Notes: a model not told the origin generated them from the sequence alone. A stretch of DNA of 64,000 nt from Phycisphaerales bacterium (GCA_028279375.1 JANQNW010000015.1:62001-126000); one strand, 5' to 3'; shown: positions 25,380-34,684, counted from the stretch's first letter. Translations and numbers: made by a program.

Positions 25380-27575
25380 ATGGCGACGCGCGCCCGAAAG
25401 GGCAGCCATATGTGCCAGAGAGACCGCCGGACTGCGCAGCGCGGGTCACGCGCGGCGCTGGTCGCGCTGTCCATCAGCGTCTTCGGCGCCGCCCTGATCG
25501 CAGGGCTGACGACCGCGGACCCCACCGAGTTGGATCGCCAGGCCGATGACGCCGGCGCCCTTGCCGTCGTCGATCTGTCCAATCCCGGTCCGCAGTCCGA
25601 TGCGCTCGAGCGACACCTCATCGGCCGACCTGCGCCTGGCGGCGTTTCGCGCGATGCAGGAGGAGAGCGCGGCGTGCTCGGTGAGTCCGTCGTCTACAGC
25701 CAGCGCACCGTGCAGGATGATGAAGGTGTCGGCCCGCTCTTCCTGCTGGCGGCGTCAGCGAGTTGCCCGTTCGGCTCCGCCGCCGCAGACGACTTCACGC
25801 TCGAGGAATCTTCCTTCGTCACACGCGTCACGTGGGAGGGCGTCTACTTCGGCGCCGCCGCCGACTTCCCCGAGCCCGGCGGCGCGTTCCACGTCACGAT
25901 CTACGAGGACAACGGCGCCGGCAACGTCGGCGCGATCGTTCGCGACATTCCCAACGCGCCCATCGCCAGGGCGCTGAATCCAAGGCTGCCGCTCTTTCTC
26001 TTCCATCCTGTCTACACCTTCTCAGCGCCGATCGAGCCGCCGCTGCTCCTCGAAGGGGGCAAGCGCTACTGGCTCGCCATCAATGGCAATCCCGCGGGCG
26101 CCGTCGGCCCCGCTTTCGCCTGGATGGTCAGCGACGAAGGCAATGCGCTTGACACTCCTGAGTTCGATCAGCCGCTCATCAACAGCGCCATCAGTTGTAA
26201 GGACCTCCCCGTCACGCAGTTTGTCCCCGGCGGATCGCTCGGGTTCGACGCCGATCTCGCATTCACCCTCCGGACGGCGTGCGATCCCGATGACTGCGAC
26301 TGCGATGGCGTCCCCGACGCCGAAGCGCTCGCCACCGGCCTCAGCGCGGACTGCAACGCCAACGGCGTCCCCGACGATTGCGACATCGCCTACGGCGTCT
26401 CCACCGACTGCAACGGCAACGGCGTGCCCGACGAATGCGAGATCATCCAGCAGGTCTTCGCCCACTCCGGCAAGCTTGCGCCCATCGGCACGCGCCAGCC
26501 TGTCGAGTTCGTCGTGCCCAACCCTCCGCAGGCGACAGGCGAGGTCTACATCAGCATCGCCGCCAGGGCAGACCTCAGCGCGTCGGATGAGTATCTCGAT
26601 GTCAGCCTCAACGGAGTCGACCTGGGACGCATCTTCCGCACCGATGGCTCCGACTGCCCGGACCTCGACGACGCGGCGCAGCTCATCCTGCACGGTCCGC
26701 AATTCAATGAGATCGTGAATGGAGGCGACGCCGTCTTCACTGTCACGGCGTCGTCTCGCGTCAATCCCTCGCTCTGCACGAGCGAGCTTCCCTATGTGAT
26801 CATCGCCGTGGACTATCTTCGCTCCGATGATCGCGACTGCAATGGCAACGGCGTCCTCGACGAGTGCGACATCGCCAGCGGTTTCTCATCCGATTGCAAC
26901 GGCGACGGCGTCCCGGATGAATGCCAGGTCGAAGGGCTCATCGCATTCACGTCCGGCGCGCTGGCGCCCATCGGCGACGGCTCCCCGCAGACATTCCAGA
27001 TCGCGCAGCCGCCCGTCGCGCTCGACGACGTCGAGATCAACATCTCCGTTCGCGCGGATCTCTCGACGACCTCCGAGTACATCGATGTCTCGCTCAACGG
27101 CCTCTTCATCGAGCGCATCTTCCGCACCAGCGGCGAAGACTGCACCACGGCGCCGCTCGAAACGACCATCACCGTCGATGTCGATCTCTTCAATCAGCTC
27201 ACCGCATCCGGCAGCGCCGTGCTTGAGTTCGAGCCCAGCTCCGCCGTCAGCGCCGAACTGTGCAACCTCGGGTCCTTCATTGATGCGGACCTCGTCTGCC
27301 TCGCGCGCGGCGCCGGCGACTGCAATCGCAACAGCGTCCCTGATTCCTGCGAGATCGAGATGGGCCTCGTCAGCGATCGCAACGCGAACGGACTCCCCGA
27401 CTCCTGCGAGCTCACCGCCGACTTCGACGCTGACGGCGATGTTGACGCCACCGATCTCGCCACGCTCCTCGGACTCTGGGGCGATCCTGGCCCGCTCGGG
27501 GATTTCGACGGCAGCGGAGTCGTCGGCGCCGGCGACCTCGCGGTCCTCCTCTCTGAGTTCCAGAGCGACTCCTGA
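25380..27575 (+). CDS. Exported protein with Asp/Asn-rich repeats and C-terminal dockerin
   Basis: A 731-aa protein. ATG 25380 follows GGGGAGAG. The N-terminus is long and basic, then hydrophobic (AALVALSISVFGAALIAGL). The body has a beta-rich domain (about 110-300, with TWEGVYFGAAADFPEPGG, RYWLAINGNP). It is followed by calcium-type repeats: DCDGVPDAEALATG, DCNANGVPDDCDIAYG, DCNGNGVPDECEI, repeated again near 480 and 640, resembling thrombospondin type 3 repeats. Two similar beta domains lie between the repeat blocks: LAPIG, then ISI/VRADLS, DEYLDVSLNGVDLGRIFRT and SEYIDVSLNGLFIERIFRT, an internal duplication of about 150 residues. The end is a dockerin pair (DFDADGDVDATDLATLLGLW, DFDGSGVVGAGDLAVLLSEF). 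Likely surface protein, role unknown. Confidence 0.85.
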   Translation: MATRARKGSHMCQRDRRTAQRGSRAALVALSISVFGAALIAGLTTADPTELDRQADDAGALAVVDLSNPGPQSDALERHLIGRPAPGGVSRDAGGERGVLGESVVYSQRTVQDDEGVGPLFLLAASASCPFGSAAADDFTLEESSFVTRVTWEGVYFGAAADFPEPGGAFHVTIYEDNGAGNVGAIVRDIPNAPIARALNPRLPLFLFHPVYTFSAPIEPPLLLEGGKRYWLAINGNPAGAVGPAFAWMVSDEGNALDTPEFDQPLINSAISCKDLPVTQFVPGGSLGFDADLAFTLRTACDPDDCDCDGVPDAEALATGLSADCNANGVPDDCDIAYGVSTDCNGNGVPDECEIIQQVFAHSGKLAPIGTRQPVEFVVPNPPQATGEVYISIAARADLSASDEYLDVSLNGVDLGRIFRTDGSDCPDLDDAAQLILHGPQFNEIVNGGDAVFTVTASSRVNPSLCTSELPYVIIAVDYLRSDDRDCNGNGVLDECDIASGFSSDCNGDGVPDECQVEGLIAFTSGALAPIGDGSPQTFQIAQPPVALDDVEINISVRADLSTTSEYIDVSLNGLFIERIFRTSGEDCTTAPLETTITVDVDLFNQLTASGSAVLEFEPSSAVSAELCNLGSFIDADLVCLARGAGDCNRNSVPDSCEIEMGLVSDRNANGLPDSCELTADFDADGDVDATDLATLLGLWGDPGPLGDFDGSGVVGAGDLAVLLSEFQSDS

Positions 27576-27665
27576 GCGCCTGGCGCATTGACGCTGCCCG
27601 CCCCGCGCCCGTAGCCTGACGCAGCACGTCGAAGGACTCCGACCACCTGCGCCAGGAGGGCGATC

Positions 27666-28310
27666 ATGCCGCATGGGAACCGCGCTCGCGTGTTCGCGCT
27701 CGCCGTCATGCTGATGACGGCGCTCACGGGATGCTTCCATCAGACGCCCAGCGAGAGCCTGCCGCGCCTCCAGTGTGAGTATCGCTTCGATGAGATCCCG
27801 CCCGAGGATCGCGAACGCGTTGATCGGCTTATCCGATACGCCTCCTATGGGGATCCAGTGAAGAAGGGGACCGACGCGAAGCCCATTTATCAGTTCGAAG
27901 CCAAGAGCTACGAGGCCCTCGATCGCATGCATGCGCTCCTCGTGCACAAGCCCTTCGGCTTCCCGGAAACGTACAAGGGGGAACGACGCACTCGACGCGT
28001 CTACTCCTCGTCGCGCCCGAAACTCACGATCAAGTACTCCGACGCCTCCATCGACGCAGGAATCGACATTCGCGTCACGTTCGATGTGACGCCAGGCGCC
28101 AGCGTCTACTACAAGCCCGAAGGTCAGCCCGAACAGGATGTCACGAAGTTCGTCGGCAAACGGGGCAAGGCCAGCGTGCCAGTCTCAATTCAACCCGGAC
28201 AGAAATTCATCTATTGCCGCATCGATCACCGGGGCGTCGAGAAGTTCGTTCGAATCGATGTCTACACACAGGAGGTCGTCGAGATCCGATCCTCCGAGTA
28301 TCCGAGGTAA
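27666..28310 (+). CDS. Lipoprotein of unknown function
   Basis: A 214-aa protein with a clear lipoprotein signal: VFALAVMLMTA then LTGC at about residues 20-23. ATG 27666 has AGGAGGG 7 bases upstream. The mature chain has an acidic N-terminal half (PPEDRERVDRLIRYASYGDP) and a beta-rich C-terminal half (SIDAGIDIRVTFDVTPGASVYYK, split IQPGQKFIYCRIDHRG), possibly an Ig-like fold. No family recognised. It is followed 24 bases later by surE, which seems to have its own promoter. Confidence 0.75.
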   Translation: MPHGNRARVFALAVMLMTALTGCFHQTPSESLPRLQCEYRFDEIPPEDRERVDRLIRYASYGDPVKKGTDAKPIYQFEAKSYEALDRMHALLVHKPFGFPETYKGERRTRRVYSSSRPKLTIKYSDASIDAGIDIRVTFDVTPGASVYYKPEGQPEQDVTKFVGKRGKASVPVSIQPGQKFIYCRIDHRGVEKFVRIDVYTQEVVEIRSSEYPR

Positions 28311-28321
28311 GGCCGCGCGGC

Positions 28322-28327
28322 TACCAT
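28322..28327 (+). promoter_or_regulatory. TACCAT -10 element of surE, leaderless arrangement
   Basis: TACCAT is followed by 7 bases and then the surE ATG at 28335; no ribosome-binding sequence precedes the ATG. Transcription starting about 7 bases after a -10 hexamer would begin at or next to the A of ATG. The same layout occurs upstream of three other genes in the window. Confidence 0.45.
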
Positions 28328-28334
28328 TGCCAAT

Positions 28335-29189
28335 ATGCGAATACTGCTCACCAACGACGACGGCGTACGCGCGCCCGGCATCATCGCCATGTACGAGGCG
28401 CTCACCAATGCGCGCGATGAATTCGACGCCCCGCTTGCGGAAGAAGTCGTCGTCTGCGCGCCGCTCACGGTGCAATCTGCGACGAGTCACGGCGTCACGT
28501 TCCATCAGCCGCTCATGGTCAGCGATCTCGTGGTTGACGACGTCATGCCCTCGACCGCCATCGACGGGCGCCCCGCCGATTGCGTCAAGCTCGCGCTCAC
28601 CAATATCTGGGCCGATCGATTCGGCGATGGATCGCTCCCGGATCTCGTCATCAGCGGCATGAACTCCGGCGCCAACGTCGGCATGAACGTAATCTACTCA
28701 GGCACCGTCGCCGCCGCGCTCGAGGCCGCCTTTCTTGGCGTGCCGTCGATCGCGGTCAGCCTGCATCTTTCCGCCGGTCGCCCGCTCTACGACATCGCGG
28801 CGCGCCACGCGCGTGTAGCCATCGAGCGCATCCTCGAGACCGCCGGCGAGACCTGCGAGCAGGGGGTCCGCCGTCTTGACCCGCACACGTGCCTGAACAT
28901 GGGCATTCCGCGCACGGAACAGGATGGACCGACGCCGCCCATTCGCATCTGCCCCATGAACATCCACGGCCACATCGACAACTACGAACGCCGCGTCAGC
29001 CCCGGCGGCGACACCTACTACTGGTCCGCCAGTGACGGGCTCACCTTCCGCGACGCCGACGAGGGCGCCGATGTGGATCTCATGTTTCGCCGGTTCATCA
29101 CCGTCACGCCGCTCAGCTACGACCTGACGGCCCACGAGCAGATCAGCCGCTTCCGCTGCGCCGAGAACGCTGAGTCAACCTCCGCGTAG
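28335..29189 (+). CDS. surE: 5'/3'-nucleotidase SurE
   Basis: A 284-aa member of the SurE family. The metal-binding N-terminus MRILLTNDDGVRAPGI carries the paired Asp. APLTVQSATSHGVTF, AIDGRPADCVKLAL, and LVISGMNSGANVGMNVIYSGTV are the standard motifs, including the Asn metal ligand region. The enzyme removes phosphate from nucleoside monophosphates in a divalent-metal-dependent way and is linked to stationary-phase survival. Length is slightly above the usual 250-265 because of a C-terminal extension. Starts from ATG 28335 without a Shine-Dalgarno sequence. Confidence 0.96.
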   Translation: MRILLTNDDGVRAPGIIAMYEALTNARDEFDAPLAEEVVVCAPLTVQSATSHGVTFHQPLMVSDLVVDDVMPSTAIDGRPADCVKLALTNIWADRFGDGSLPDLVISGMNSGANVGMNVIYSGTVAAALEAAFLGVPSIAVSLHLSAGRPLYDIAARHARVAIERILETAGETCEQGVRRLDPHTCLNMGIPRTEQDGPTPPIRICPMNIHGHIDNYERRVSPGGDTYYWSASDGLTFRDADEGADVDLMFRRFITVTPLSYDLTAHEQISRFRCAENAESTSA

Positions 29190-29195
29190 GCGCGC

Positions 29196-29230
29196 AAAAA
29201 AAGCAGGCGGCGCAACAGGGCTGCGCCGCC
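29196..29230 (-). terminator. Terminator for the HDOD gene, in the convergent gap with surE
   Basis: GGCGGCGCA (29206-29214) and TGCGCCGCC (29222-29230) pair perfectly around a 7-base loop. A run of seven A on the plus strand (29196-29202) gives the T-tract when read on the minus strand. It lies 70 bases after the HDOD stop and only 7 bases past the surE stop, so the hairpin may also serve surE. Confidence 0.85.
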
Positions 29231-29299
29231 CGGAGGGAGAAAGAGAGACATGCTGTCCGCCGGAGGAGTGGCCCCGGCATATCTACCCTCAGTGATTCG

Positions 29300-30184
29300 T
29301 CAGGACATCATCTCGCCGACTTCCTGAACCTGTTCAGGAAGATCCTGAGCGATCTGGTCCAGCTGACTCTGCGTCAGCCCGAGCTCCTCGAGCACCGACG
29401 GATCCATGTCGAGATTCGGGAGATCGAGTCGGAACCCCGATTCGTCAGCCGCGGCAAGTCGATCCGCGACATACACGATCGAGGCGAGTGTTCTGTTGTT
29501 GGCCGGAAGCTCAAGCGGGTTGTGGTGATGTCCGGTGACGTACGCAAACGACTTCGGGAAGCGCCACTTCTCGCACAATGCGGCGCCGAAATCCTGATGC
29601 GTCGCGCCGAAGATCGTCTCCTCGACCTCGAGCATGTTCTTCGCCGGCACGCCGTCGCCATCGATTTCGAGATCCTGAATGACGTCAATCAGCTTGTGCC
29701 GGTCGTACTGCATCTCGACGACCACGCCGATGTCGTGAATCAGGCCGGAGAGGAACGCCTCATCCGGAAGGCCGAGCTTGAGCGCGTCGGCGACCATCTT
29801 CGAGGCCGTGGCGCACCAGATGGAGTGATCCCAGAGATTCCGCGCCGCAAACTGCGGGCTGAGTTCGCCGCCCCGGAAGAGCTTGGCGAGGCTCGCTGCG
29901 ATCGCGATGTTCTTCACTGCGTTCAGACCGAGCAGGACAATCGCGCGATTGATCGAGCCGATCTGCCCCGGCAGTCCGTAGAACGCCGAGTTCACAACCT
30001 TGAGCAGCCGGCTGCACAGCGCCGGATCCACGGAGATCACCTTGTGAAGATCCTGCGCCGTCGACGATGGATCCTCGACGAGACGAATGATCTTCAGCGT
30101 CACCTCGGGAAGCGTCGCGATGTGGCTGATCTCGTTGATCGCTGCGGCGACGATTTCTGATTTGTCTGTTGTGCCAACGCTCAT
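29300..30184 (-). CDS. HDOD-domain signalling protein
   Basis: A 294-aa protein that is essentially one HDOD domain (about 12-215): ISHIATLPEVTLKIIRLVEDP, VISVDPALCSRLLKVVNSAFYGLPGQI in pieces, INRAIVLLGLNAVKNIAIA. It includes the HD-like LSGLIHDIGVVVE and VTGHHHNPLE, so some metal-binding His/Asp residues of the related HD phosphodiesterases remain. HDOD proteins act in signalling and regulation, often with receiver or GGDEF domains; here the domain stands alone. ATG 30184 has GGGAG at 9 bases. Divergent from a pseudopilin gene. Confidence 0.88.
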   Translation of the reverse strand: MSVGTTDKSEIVAAAINEISHIATLPEVTLKIIRLVEDPSSTAQDLHKVISVDPALCSRLLKVVNSAFYGLPGQIGSINRAIVLLGLNAVKNIAIAASLAKLFRGGELSPQFAARNLWDHSIWCATASKMVADALKLGLPDEAFLSGLIHDIGVVVEMQYDRHKLIDVIQDLEIDGDGVPAKNMLEVEETIFGATHQDFGAALCEKWRFPKSFAYVTGHHHNPLELPANNRTLASIVYVADRLAAADESGFRLDLPNLDMDPSVLEELGLTQSQLDQIAQDLPEQVQEVGEMMS

Positions 30185-30446
30185 GCCATGTCTCCCGCCT
30201 GTTTCGTGCAGGCACTGGCATCGTCGGCCCCTTGAAAGTCCGACTTTGGCGATTGTTCCTGATGGGGCGATATTCTGGCCAAGAGGACACACGCATCCGG
30301 CTTATCACCGGACGACGTGCACGTCCGCCCGCGACACGCGCCGCGCACTTTCTTTCGCGGACATCTCCCCATGTGGAAACCACACGCGGACTCGCCAATA
30401 ACCCACAATGGCGTCGCCCTCGCAGCGACCTATTCCGGGGTTCAGC

Positions 30447-31274
30447 ATGCACAAGCGCGCATTCACGCTCGTCGAAGTTCTCATCGTCATCGCCATCATC
30501 GCCGTCCTGCTGGGAATCAGCCTCCCTGCGCTCGGAGGCGTCCGGGAGCGGGCTCGTGAGGCCCGCTGCGGCGCCAATCTCAGCCAGATCGGCATCGGGC
30601 TCACCATGTATCTCGGGGACCACAAGGGAAGGCTCCCCCAGGTCCGCGCGGATTTCCCCGGCAACGTCTACACATCAAACAACGCCCCCGCTGATGTCGG
30701 CGTCATCGGCTCCCTTTTCGGAGGCAAGCGGGGCACACTCCCCATCTTCGCGATCGAAAAGCTGGGCGCCGCCAGCAGGCCGCTCAATCAGTATCTGGGC
30801 GACTACGACTCCGACGACGAGGAGGTCGAGGTCTTCCACGATCCCGCGGACAAGGGCACGCAGGACCCTGGCGTCGCCTTCCTCATTAGTCAGCTCGGAC
30901 TCTCACTCGACACGTCGAGCATGTACGAGCTCATCGGCACCAGCTACAACCTCAACGATCACGCGCTCGACGCCGACCCCCAGGCCGAGCTCTATCCCAC
31001 GCTCGTCCCGGCGGGGGGCGGGAGGATGCCGGACGTCGCCAATCCCAGCCGCACCTGGCTCGCCGGCGATCAGCCCATCTACAACTATGACGACGGCGGC
31101 GACCGACGCCAGCGCTGGCACTTCGACAAGGTGCAGGCCGATCTCGTCTACGTCGATGGACACGTGCGCATGGGCATGCACGTTCCGGAAGGACTCGATC
31201 ACACGACGACCGAGTACACCTTTCTCCCCGATCCGCGCTGGCTCGATCGCTTCACGACCGTCGAGACGGAGTGA
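30447..31274 (+). CDS. Type II secretion/pilin-like pseudopilin
   Basis: A 275-aa protein with a type III (prepilin) signal: a short basic leader MHKRA, then [21 protein letters not shown], with the +5 Glu present and Ala at -1, as is common in planctomycetes. The soluble domain continues with [19 protein letters not shown], like other planctomycete pseudopilin-type proteins, and has a DGHV near the end (VYVDGHVRM). The spacing His-x11-Asp-Gly is two residues longer than the usual H-x9-DG motif. Cleavage by prepilin peptidase and assembly into a pseudopilus or surface filament is expected. ATG 30447 is preceded by GGGG. Confidence 0.85.
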   Translation: MHKRAFTLVEVLIVIAIIAVLLGISLPALGGVRERAREARCGANLSQIGIGLTMYLGDHKGRLPQVRADFPGNVYTSNNAPADVGVIGSLFGGKRGTLPIFAIEKLGAASRPLNQYLGDYDSDDEEVEVFHDPADKGTQDPGVAFLISQLGLSLDTSSMYELIGTSYNLNDHALDADPQAELYPTLVPAGGGRMPDVANPSRTWLAGDQPIYNYDDGGDRRQRWHFDKVQADLVYVDGHVRMGMHVPEGLDHTTTEYTFLPDPRWLDRFTTVETE

Positions 31275-31289
31275 CTCGCTGGCGCGCAA

Positions 31290-31330
31290 TAAAAAGGAGG
31301 ACGCGCCCCCCGTACAAATGCGCGTCCTCC
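31290..31330 (-). terminator. Terminator of the minus-strand pilin gene
   Basis: GGAGGACGCG (31296-31305) and CGCGTCCTCC (31321-31330) pair over 10 bp around a 15-base loop. AATAAAAA just outside on the plus strand becomes a T-rich tail on the minus strand. It lies between two convergent pseudopilin genes. Confidence 0.75.
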
Positions 31331-31379
31331 AGTCGTTGCTTGATTGTCGTCCAGCGTTTCCCGCCGGCGAAGTCGCCGG

Positions 31380-31721
31380 TCAGCCGCCTTCCTCCTCTTC
31401 GTCCTCTTCGACGAGGACGAGCTCAAGGCTTCCCGAATCCGAGTCATACTCGAACTCGTATCCCTCGGGAAGATTCGGCGCTTCGCTATTCGTAAAGAGG
31501 CTCGCCGTGATCTCCTCAGGCCACGTGCCATTTTCCATGTAATAGAGATCCAGCGCCTTGCGCGCCGAGTCGTAGGACGATTCCGCGCTCGCGTCGCTCG
31601 CGTCAGCGACGTAGCTGTTGAAGAGCGGGATCGCGATCGCGGCGAGGATGCTGAGAATTACGATCACGATCAGGAGATCAAGCAGTGTGAAGGCGCCGAT
31701 GCGCCGATGCGTCGTAGTCAT
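31380..31721 (-). CDS. Small GspG/PilE-like pilin with Asp in place of Glu5
   Basis: A 113-aa pilin-type protein. ATG 31721 follows AAGGAG at 8 bases. The leader HRRIGA is followed by FTLLDLLIVIVILSILAAIA, a normal pilin helix except that the position usually occupied by Glu5 is Asp. The rest (NSYVADASDASAESSYDSARKALDLYYMENGTWP in parts) looks like GspG: an alpha-helix, then a Y-x-x-x-NG-x-WP segment. It ends in a run of acidic residues (VEEDEEEEGG). Whether cleavage is after Gly or after Ala is unclear; if after Ala, Asp is at +5. Confidence 0.82.
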   Translation of the reverse strand: MTTTHRRIGAFTLLDLLIVIVILSILAAIAIPLFNSYVADASDASAESSYDSARKALDLYYMENGTWPEEITASLFTNSEAPNLPEGYEFEYDSDSGSLELVLVEEDEEEEGG

Positions 31722-31870
31722 GACAGTCTCCTTCGCGCCGGCCCAGTTCCGGCGACGCAGGGAGGTATCGGCCCGCAATCCGACGCGCTTGACCATCCCC
31801 GTCGTAGGGGATCCATTGTTTGCGTGGATTCAGATGCGTGAAGACGACCGGACCTTGGCGGAGGCGCGAG

Positions 31871-33040
31871 TTACGTCCGCTTCAGATTCTCGCGAGAGAT
31901 CATCAGCTCCAGCGTCTGCGACACCAGATCGATGTCCGTCGACATCAGGTTGTTGAAGAAGGGAAGCGCAAGCGTCCGTTGGCTCACGCGCTCCGCGACC
32001 GGGAAGTCGCCCTCCTTCGTGCCGAGCTTCTCGCGCACATGCGGCAGGAGGTGGATACACGGGAAATACGCCGCGCATCCGATCTCATGACGGCGCATGC
32101 CATCGATGATGCGATCCCGCTCCTCGGCCTCGAACTCCTCTGTCAGGCGCACGACGAAGACGAACCAACTCATCATCGTGCCCGTCTCGATCGTCGGCAG
32201 CGTGATGAAGGGATTCGCCATCAATTCGCGCATGTAGTTCTCGGCGACTGCCTGGCGCTTCGCGAGGATCTCGTCGAGGCGCTCCATCTGCGCAATGCCG
32301 ATGGCCGCCGCCACATCGCTCAGGCGATAGTTGTAGCCAAGGCGATCGTGCGCAAGCCACGCACCGATATTCGTGCCCTGACCCTGCGCCGCGGCCGTAT
32401 CCGGTCTTCCCTGGTTGCGCATCGAGCGGCAGGCGCTCGCAAGTTTCTCATCATCCGTCACGATCACGCCGCCTTCACCCGTCGTGATCTGCTTGTTCGG
32501 ATAGAAACCAAAGACGCCGACGCGCCCGAATCCGCCGATGCGCTCGCCGCGCATGGAGCCGCCGAGACCTTCGCAGCAATCCTCGATCAGCGGAATCTCG
32601 TGCTTGGCGGCGATGCGCCGGTAGTCCGACATGTGGGCGGGATTGCCGAAGGCCTCCACCGCGAGAATCGCCTTGGTGCGCGGCGTGACGGCGCGCTCGA
32701 CAGCCGCCGGATCCATATTCAGCGTGCGCGAGTCGATATCCACGAAGACCGGCGTCGCGCCCGCGTAAAGAATGCAGTTCGTCGAAGCGACGAATGAGAA
32801 CGGCGTCGTGATGACTTCGTCACCCGGCCCGATCCCAAGCGCCAGGAGCGACAGGTGAAGCCCGGCCGTCCCGCTTGACACCGCGACGCCGATGCGCCGC
32901 CCCGCGCGCTCCGCGACCATCTCCTCGAGGCGCTCGATCGCCGGCCCGTTCGCCAGGCGACCGCTGCGCAGCACGTCATTGACGAGGCGGATCTCGCGAT
33001 CCGTGATGTCCGGCCGACTCAGTGGTATCTCGTCAAGCAT
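31871..33040 (-). CDS. DegT/DnrJ/EryC1-family sugar aminotransferase
   Basis: A 389-aa PLP enzyme of the DegT family: IPLSRPDITDREIRLV at the start, SSGTAGLHLSLLALGI, GDEVITTPFSFVASTN, IPLIEDCCEGLGG and the PLP-Lys segment FGFYPNKQITTGEGG with internal-aldimine Lys in PNKQ. YNYRLSDVAAAIGIAQMERL is the subunit-contact segment. Such enzymes transaminate nucleotide-linked keto-sugars for lipopolysaccharide, exopolysaccharide or glycan synthesis. It starts 123 bases after dnaA on the same strand and may be cotranscribed. No sugar-nucleotide partner is in the window. Confidence 0.92.
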   Translation of the reverse strand: MLDEIPLSRPDITDREIRLVNDVLRSGRLANGPAIERLEEMVAERAGRRIGVAVSSGTAGLHLSLLALGIGPGDEVITTPFSFVASTNCILYAGATPVFVDIDSRTLNMDPAAVERAVTPRTKAILAVEAFGNPAHMSDYRRIAAKHEIPLIEDCCEGLGGSMRGERIGGFGRVGVFGFYPNKQITTGEGGVIVTDDEKLASACRSMRNQGRPDTAAAQGQGTNIGAWLAHDRLGYNYRLSDVAAAIGIAQMERLDEILAKRQAVAENYMRELMANPFITLPTIETGTMMSWFVFVVRLTEEFEAEERDRIIDGMRRHEIGCAAYFPCIHLLPHVREKLGTKEGDFPVAERVSQRTLALPFFNNLMSTDIDLVSQTLELMISRENLKRT

Positions 33041-33163
33041 GTTCGTCCGTGAGGGCTCAAGTGGTGGCGCGCCGTCCCGCGGCCGCTCCTGGCCGCAGGC
33101 GCCGAGTCTACGCCGGGCGCCCGCCGCCTGAAACCCCCATGCGGCCCGATTCGGTCGCATCGG

Positions 33164-34684
33164 CTAACGCCTCCTGGCGGCCCGATCCGGCGTCTGCGTG
33201 CCGCGCTGCACATCCCGCGCAATCCGCTCCGCGAGGTCCGCCACCGACACCGACGCCAGGTCCGGACCAGCGTCGCACATCGCGCCGCTCCTGATCTGCT
33301 CCTCCACGCGCTTGCACGCCGTCACGACTGTCGAGTGATTCGGCCGCCCCAGCCCGCGAGCGATCTCCGGAAAGCTCATGTTCGTCATCTTGCGCGCCAG
33401 ATGCGCCGACATCGATCGCGCCAGCACCACGCGCTTGTGCCGGCTGCGCCCGAGCAGATCCGAGAGATCGACGCTGAGCGTCTCACACACGCGCTCGGCA
33501 ATCTGCTCCACGCGCACGGGCCGTCTCGGCGCGCTGCTCGCGTTCGTCACGAGCGCCCGCTCGACGACCCCGGCCGTCACGCCGCCGGTCGCGTCCGTGG
33601 CGCCGGGCAGCAGGCGCTGCAGCGCATCGATGCGCGTCAATGCGCCCTCGATCTCGCGCACCGATTCAACGCAGCGCTCGGCGATCGCGCGGCACGCCCG
33701 ATCGTCAACCTGCAGGCCCCGCCGATCCGCGAGCTTGCGCACAAGCTGCTCGCGCATCGCCAGGTCGGGCATCTCGAGCTGCACGACCATCCCCGCCATG
33801 AAGCGGCTCGTCAGCTCGCGCGAGAACTGACGGATCTTTGAAGGATGCTCATCCGAAGCGAGCACGACGCGCGACCCATCCATCCCGATCGCATTAAAGG
33901 TGTGCAGGAACTCGGTCTGCGTCGCCGCCTTGTTCGACAGGAAATGGATGTCGTCGATGCAGAGCAGATCGACATCCCGGAACTGCTTCCGGAACCGGTC
34001 CACCTTCTGCTCGCGCACGCTCGTGATGAACGCGTTCGTAAAGGCCTCACCGGTCGTATAGCGCACCCGCGATCCAGGCTGGGACTCCATGAACCGGCGC
34101 GCCACGCCCTGAAGCAGATGCGTTTTGCCCAGCCCGCACTCCCCATGAATGAAGAGGGGGCTGAACCCCGGCGGGCATTGCGGAGCTGTCATCTGCAACG
34201 CGGCGTGGTACGCCAGCTCATTGGAGCGCCCGACGATGAAATCGTCGAGCTTGTGGCGCAGTCGACGCGCCTGCCCGACCGCCCGATGGGACGCCGAGCG
34301 ACGTCGAGCCGCAGTCTCCCTCCGCGCGCCGGCAGAGACCGGCGACGCATCCCGCTCGCGGCGCTCAGGTGAGCATGCGCCGGAAGCGACATCCGCGGCG
34401 CGCTCCATGCGCTCGCGCGGAGGGGACTTGGGCTCGACATGAATCCGGATATCGACGTCGTCCGCGCCCATCTCCGCGCGAGCAGCCTCGCGCAGCGGGT
34501 CCGCGATGCGCTTCCCGAGCCACTCCGCCATGAAGGAGTTCGGCACGCGCACACGCACCTGACCCGGTTCGCATTCGACATCCGTCAAAGGACCGAAATA
34601 ACGGCTGCATTTCTCCTGGCCGACAGAATCGCGAAGTCGCTCGAGAATCCGATCGCGCAGCGATAGCGCAGAGGAGATGGACAC
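33164..34684 (-). CDS. dnaA: Chromosomal replication initiator DnaA
   Basis: A 506-aa DnaA in the normal domain order. Domain I (1-85), a basic Arg/Ala-rich linker (90-145), AAA+ ATPase (150-380) with Walker A GECGLGKTHL (181-190) and Walker B CIDDIHFL (242-249), and domain IV with the DNA-binding signature LGRPNHSTVVTACKRVEE (445-462). The core begins at KLDDFIVGRSNELAYHA. A short basic tail follows domain IV. Start is GTG 34684 with GAGG 8 bases upstream. In planctomycetes dnaA often stands apart from rpmH/rnpA, as here. It is the first gene of a minus-strand unit with the DegT-family gene. Confidence 0.96.
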   Translation of the reverse strand: MSISSALSLRDRILERLRDSVGQEKCSRYFGPLTDVECEPGQVRVRVPNSFMAEWLGKRIADPLREAARAEMGADDVDIRIHVEPKSPPRERMERAADVASGACSPERRERDASPVSAGARRETAARRRSASHRAVGQARRLRHKLDDFIVGRSNELAYHAALQMTAPQCPPGFSPLFIHGECGLGKTHLLQGVARRFMESQPGSRVRYTTGEAFTNAFITSVREQKVDRFRKQFRDVDLLCIDDIHFLSNKAATQTEFLHTFNAIGMDGSRVVLASDEHPSKIRQFSRELTSRFMAGMVVQLEMPDLAMREQLVRKLADRRGLQVDDRACRAIAERCVESVREIEGALTRIDALQRLLPGATDATGGVTAGVVERALVTNASSAPRRPVRVEQIAERVCETLSVDLSDLLGRSRHKRVVLARSMSAHLARKMTNMSFPEIARGLGRPNHSTVVTACKRVEEQIRSGAMCDAGPDLASVSVADLAERIARDVQRGTQTPDRAARRR

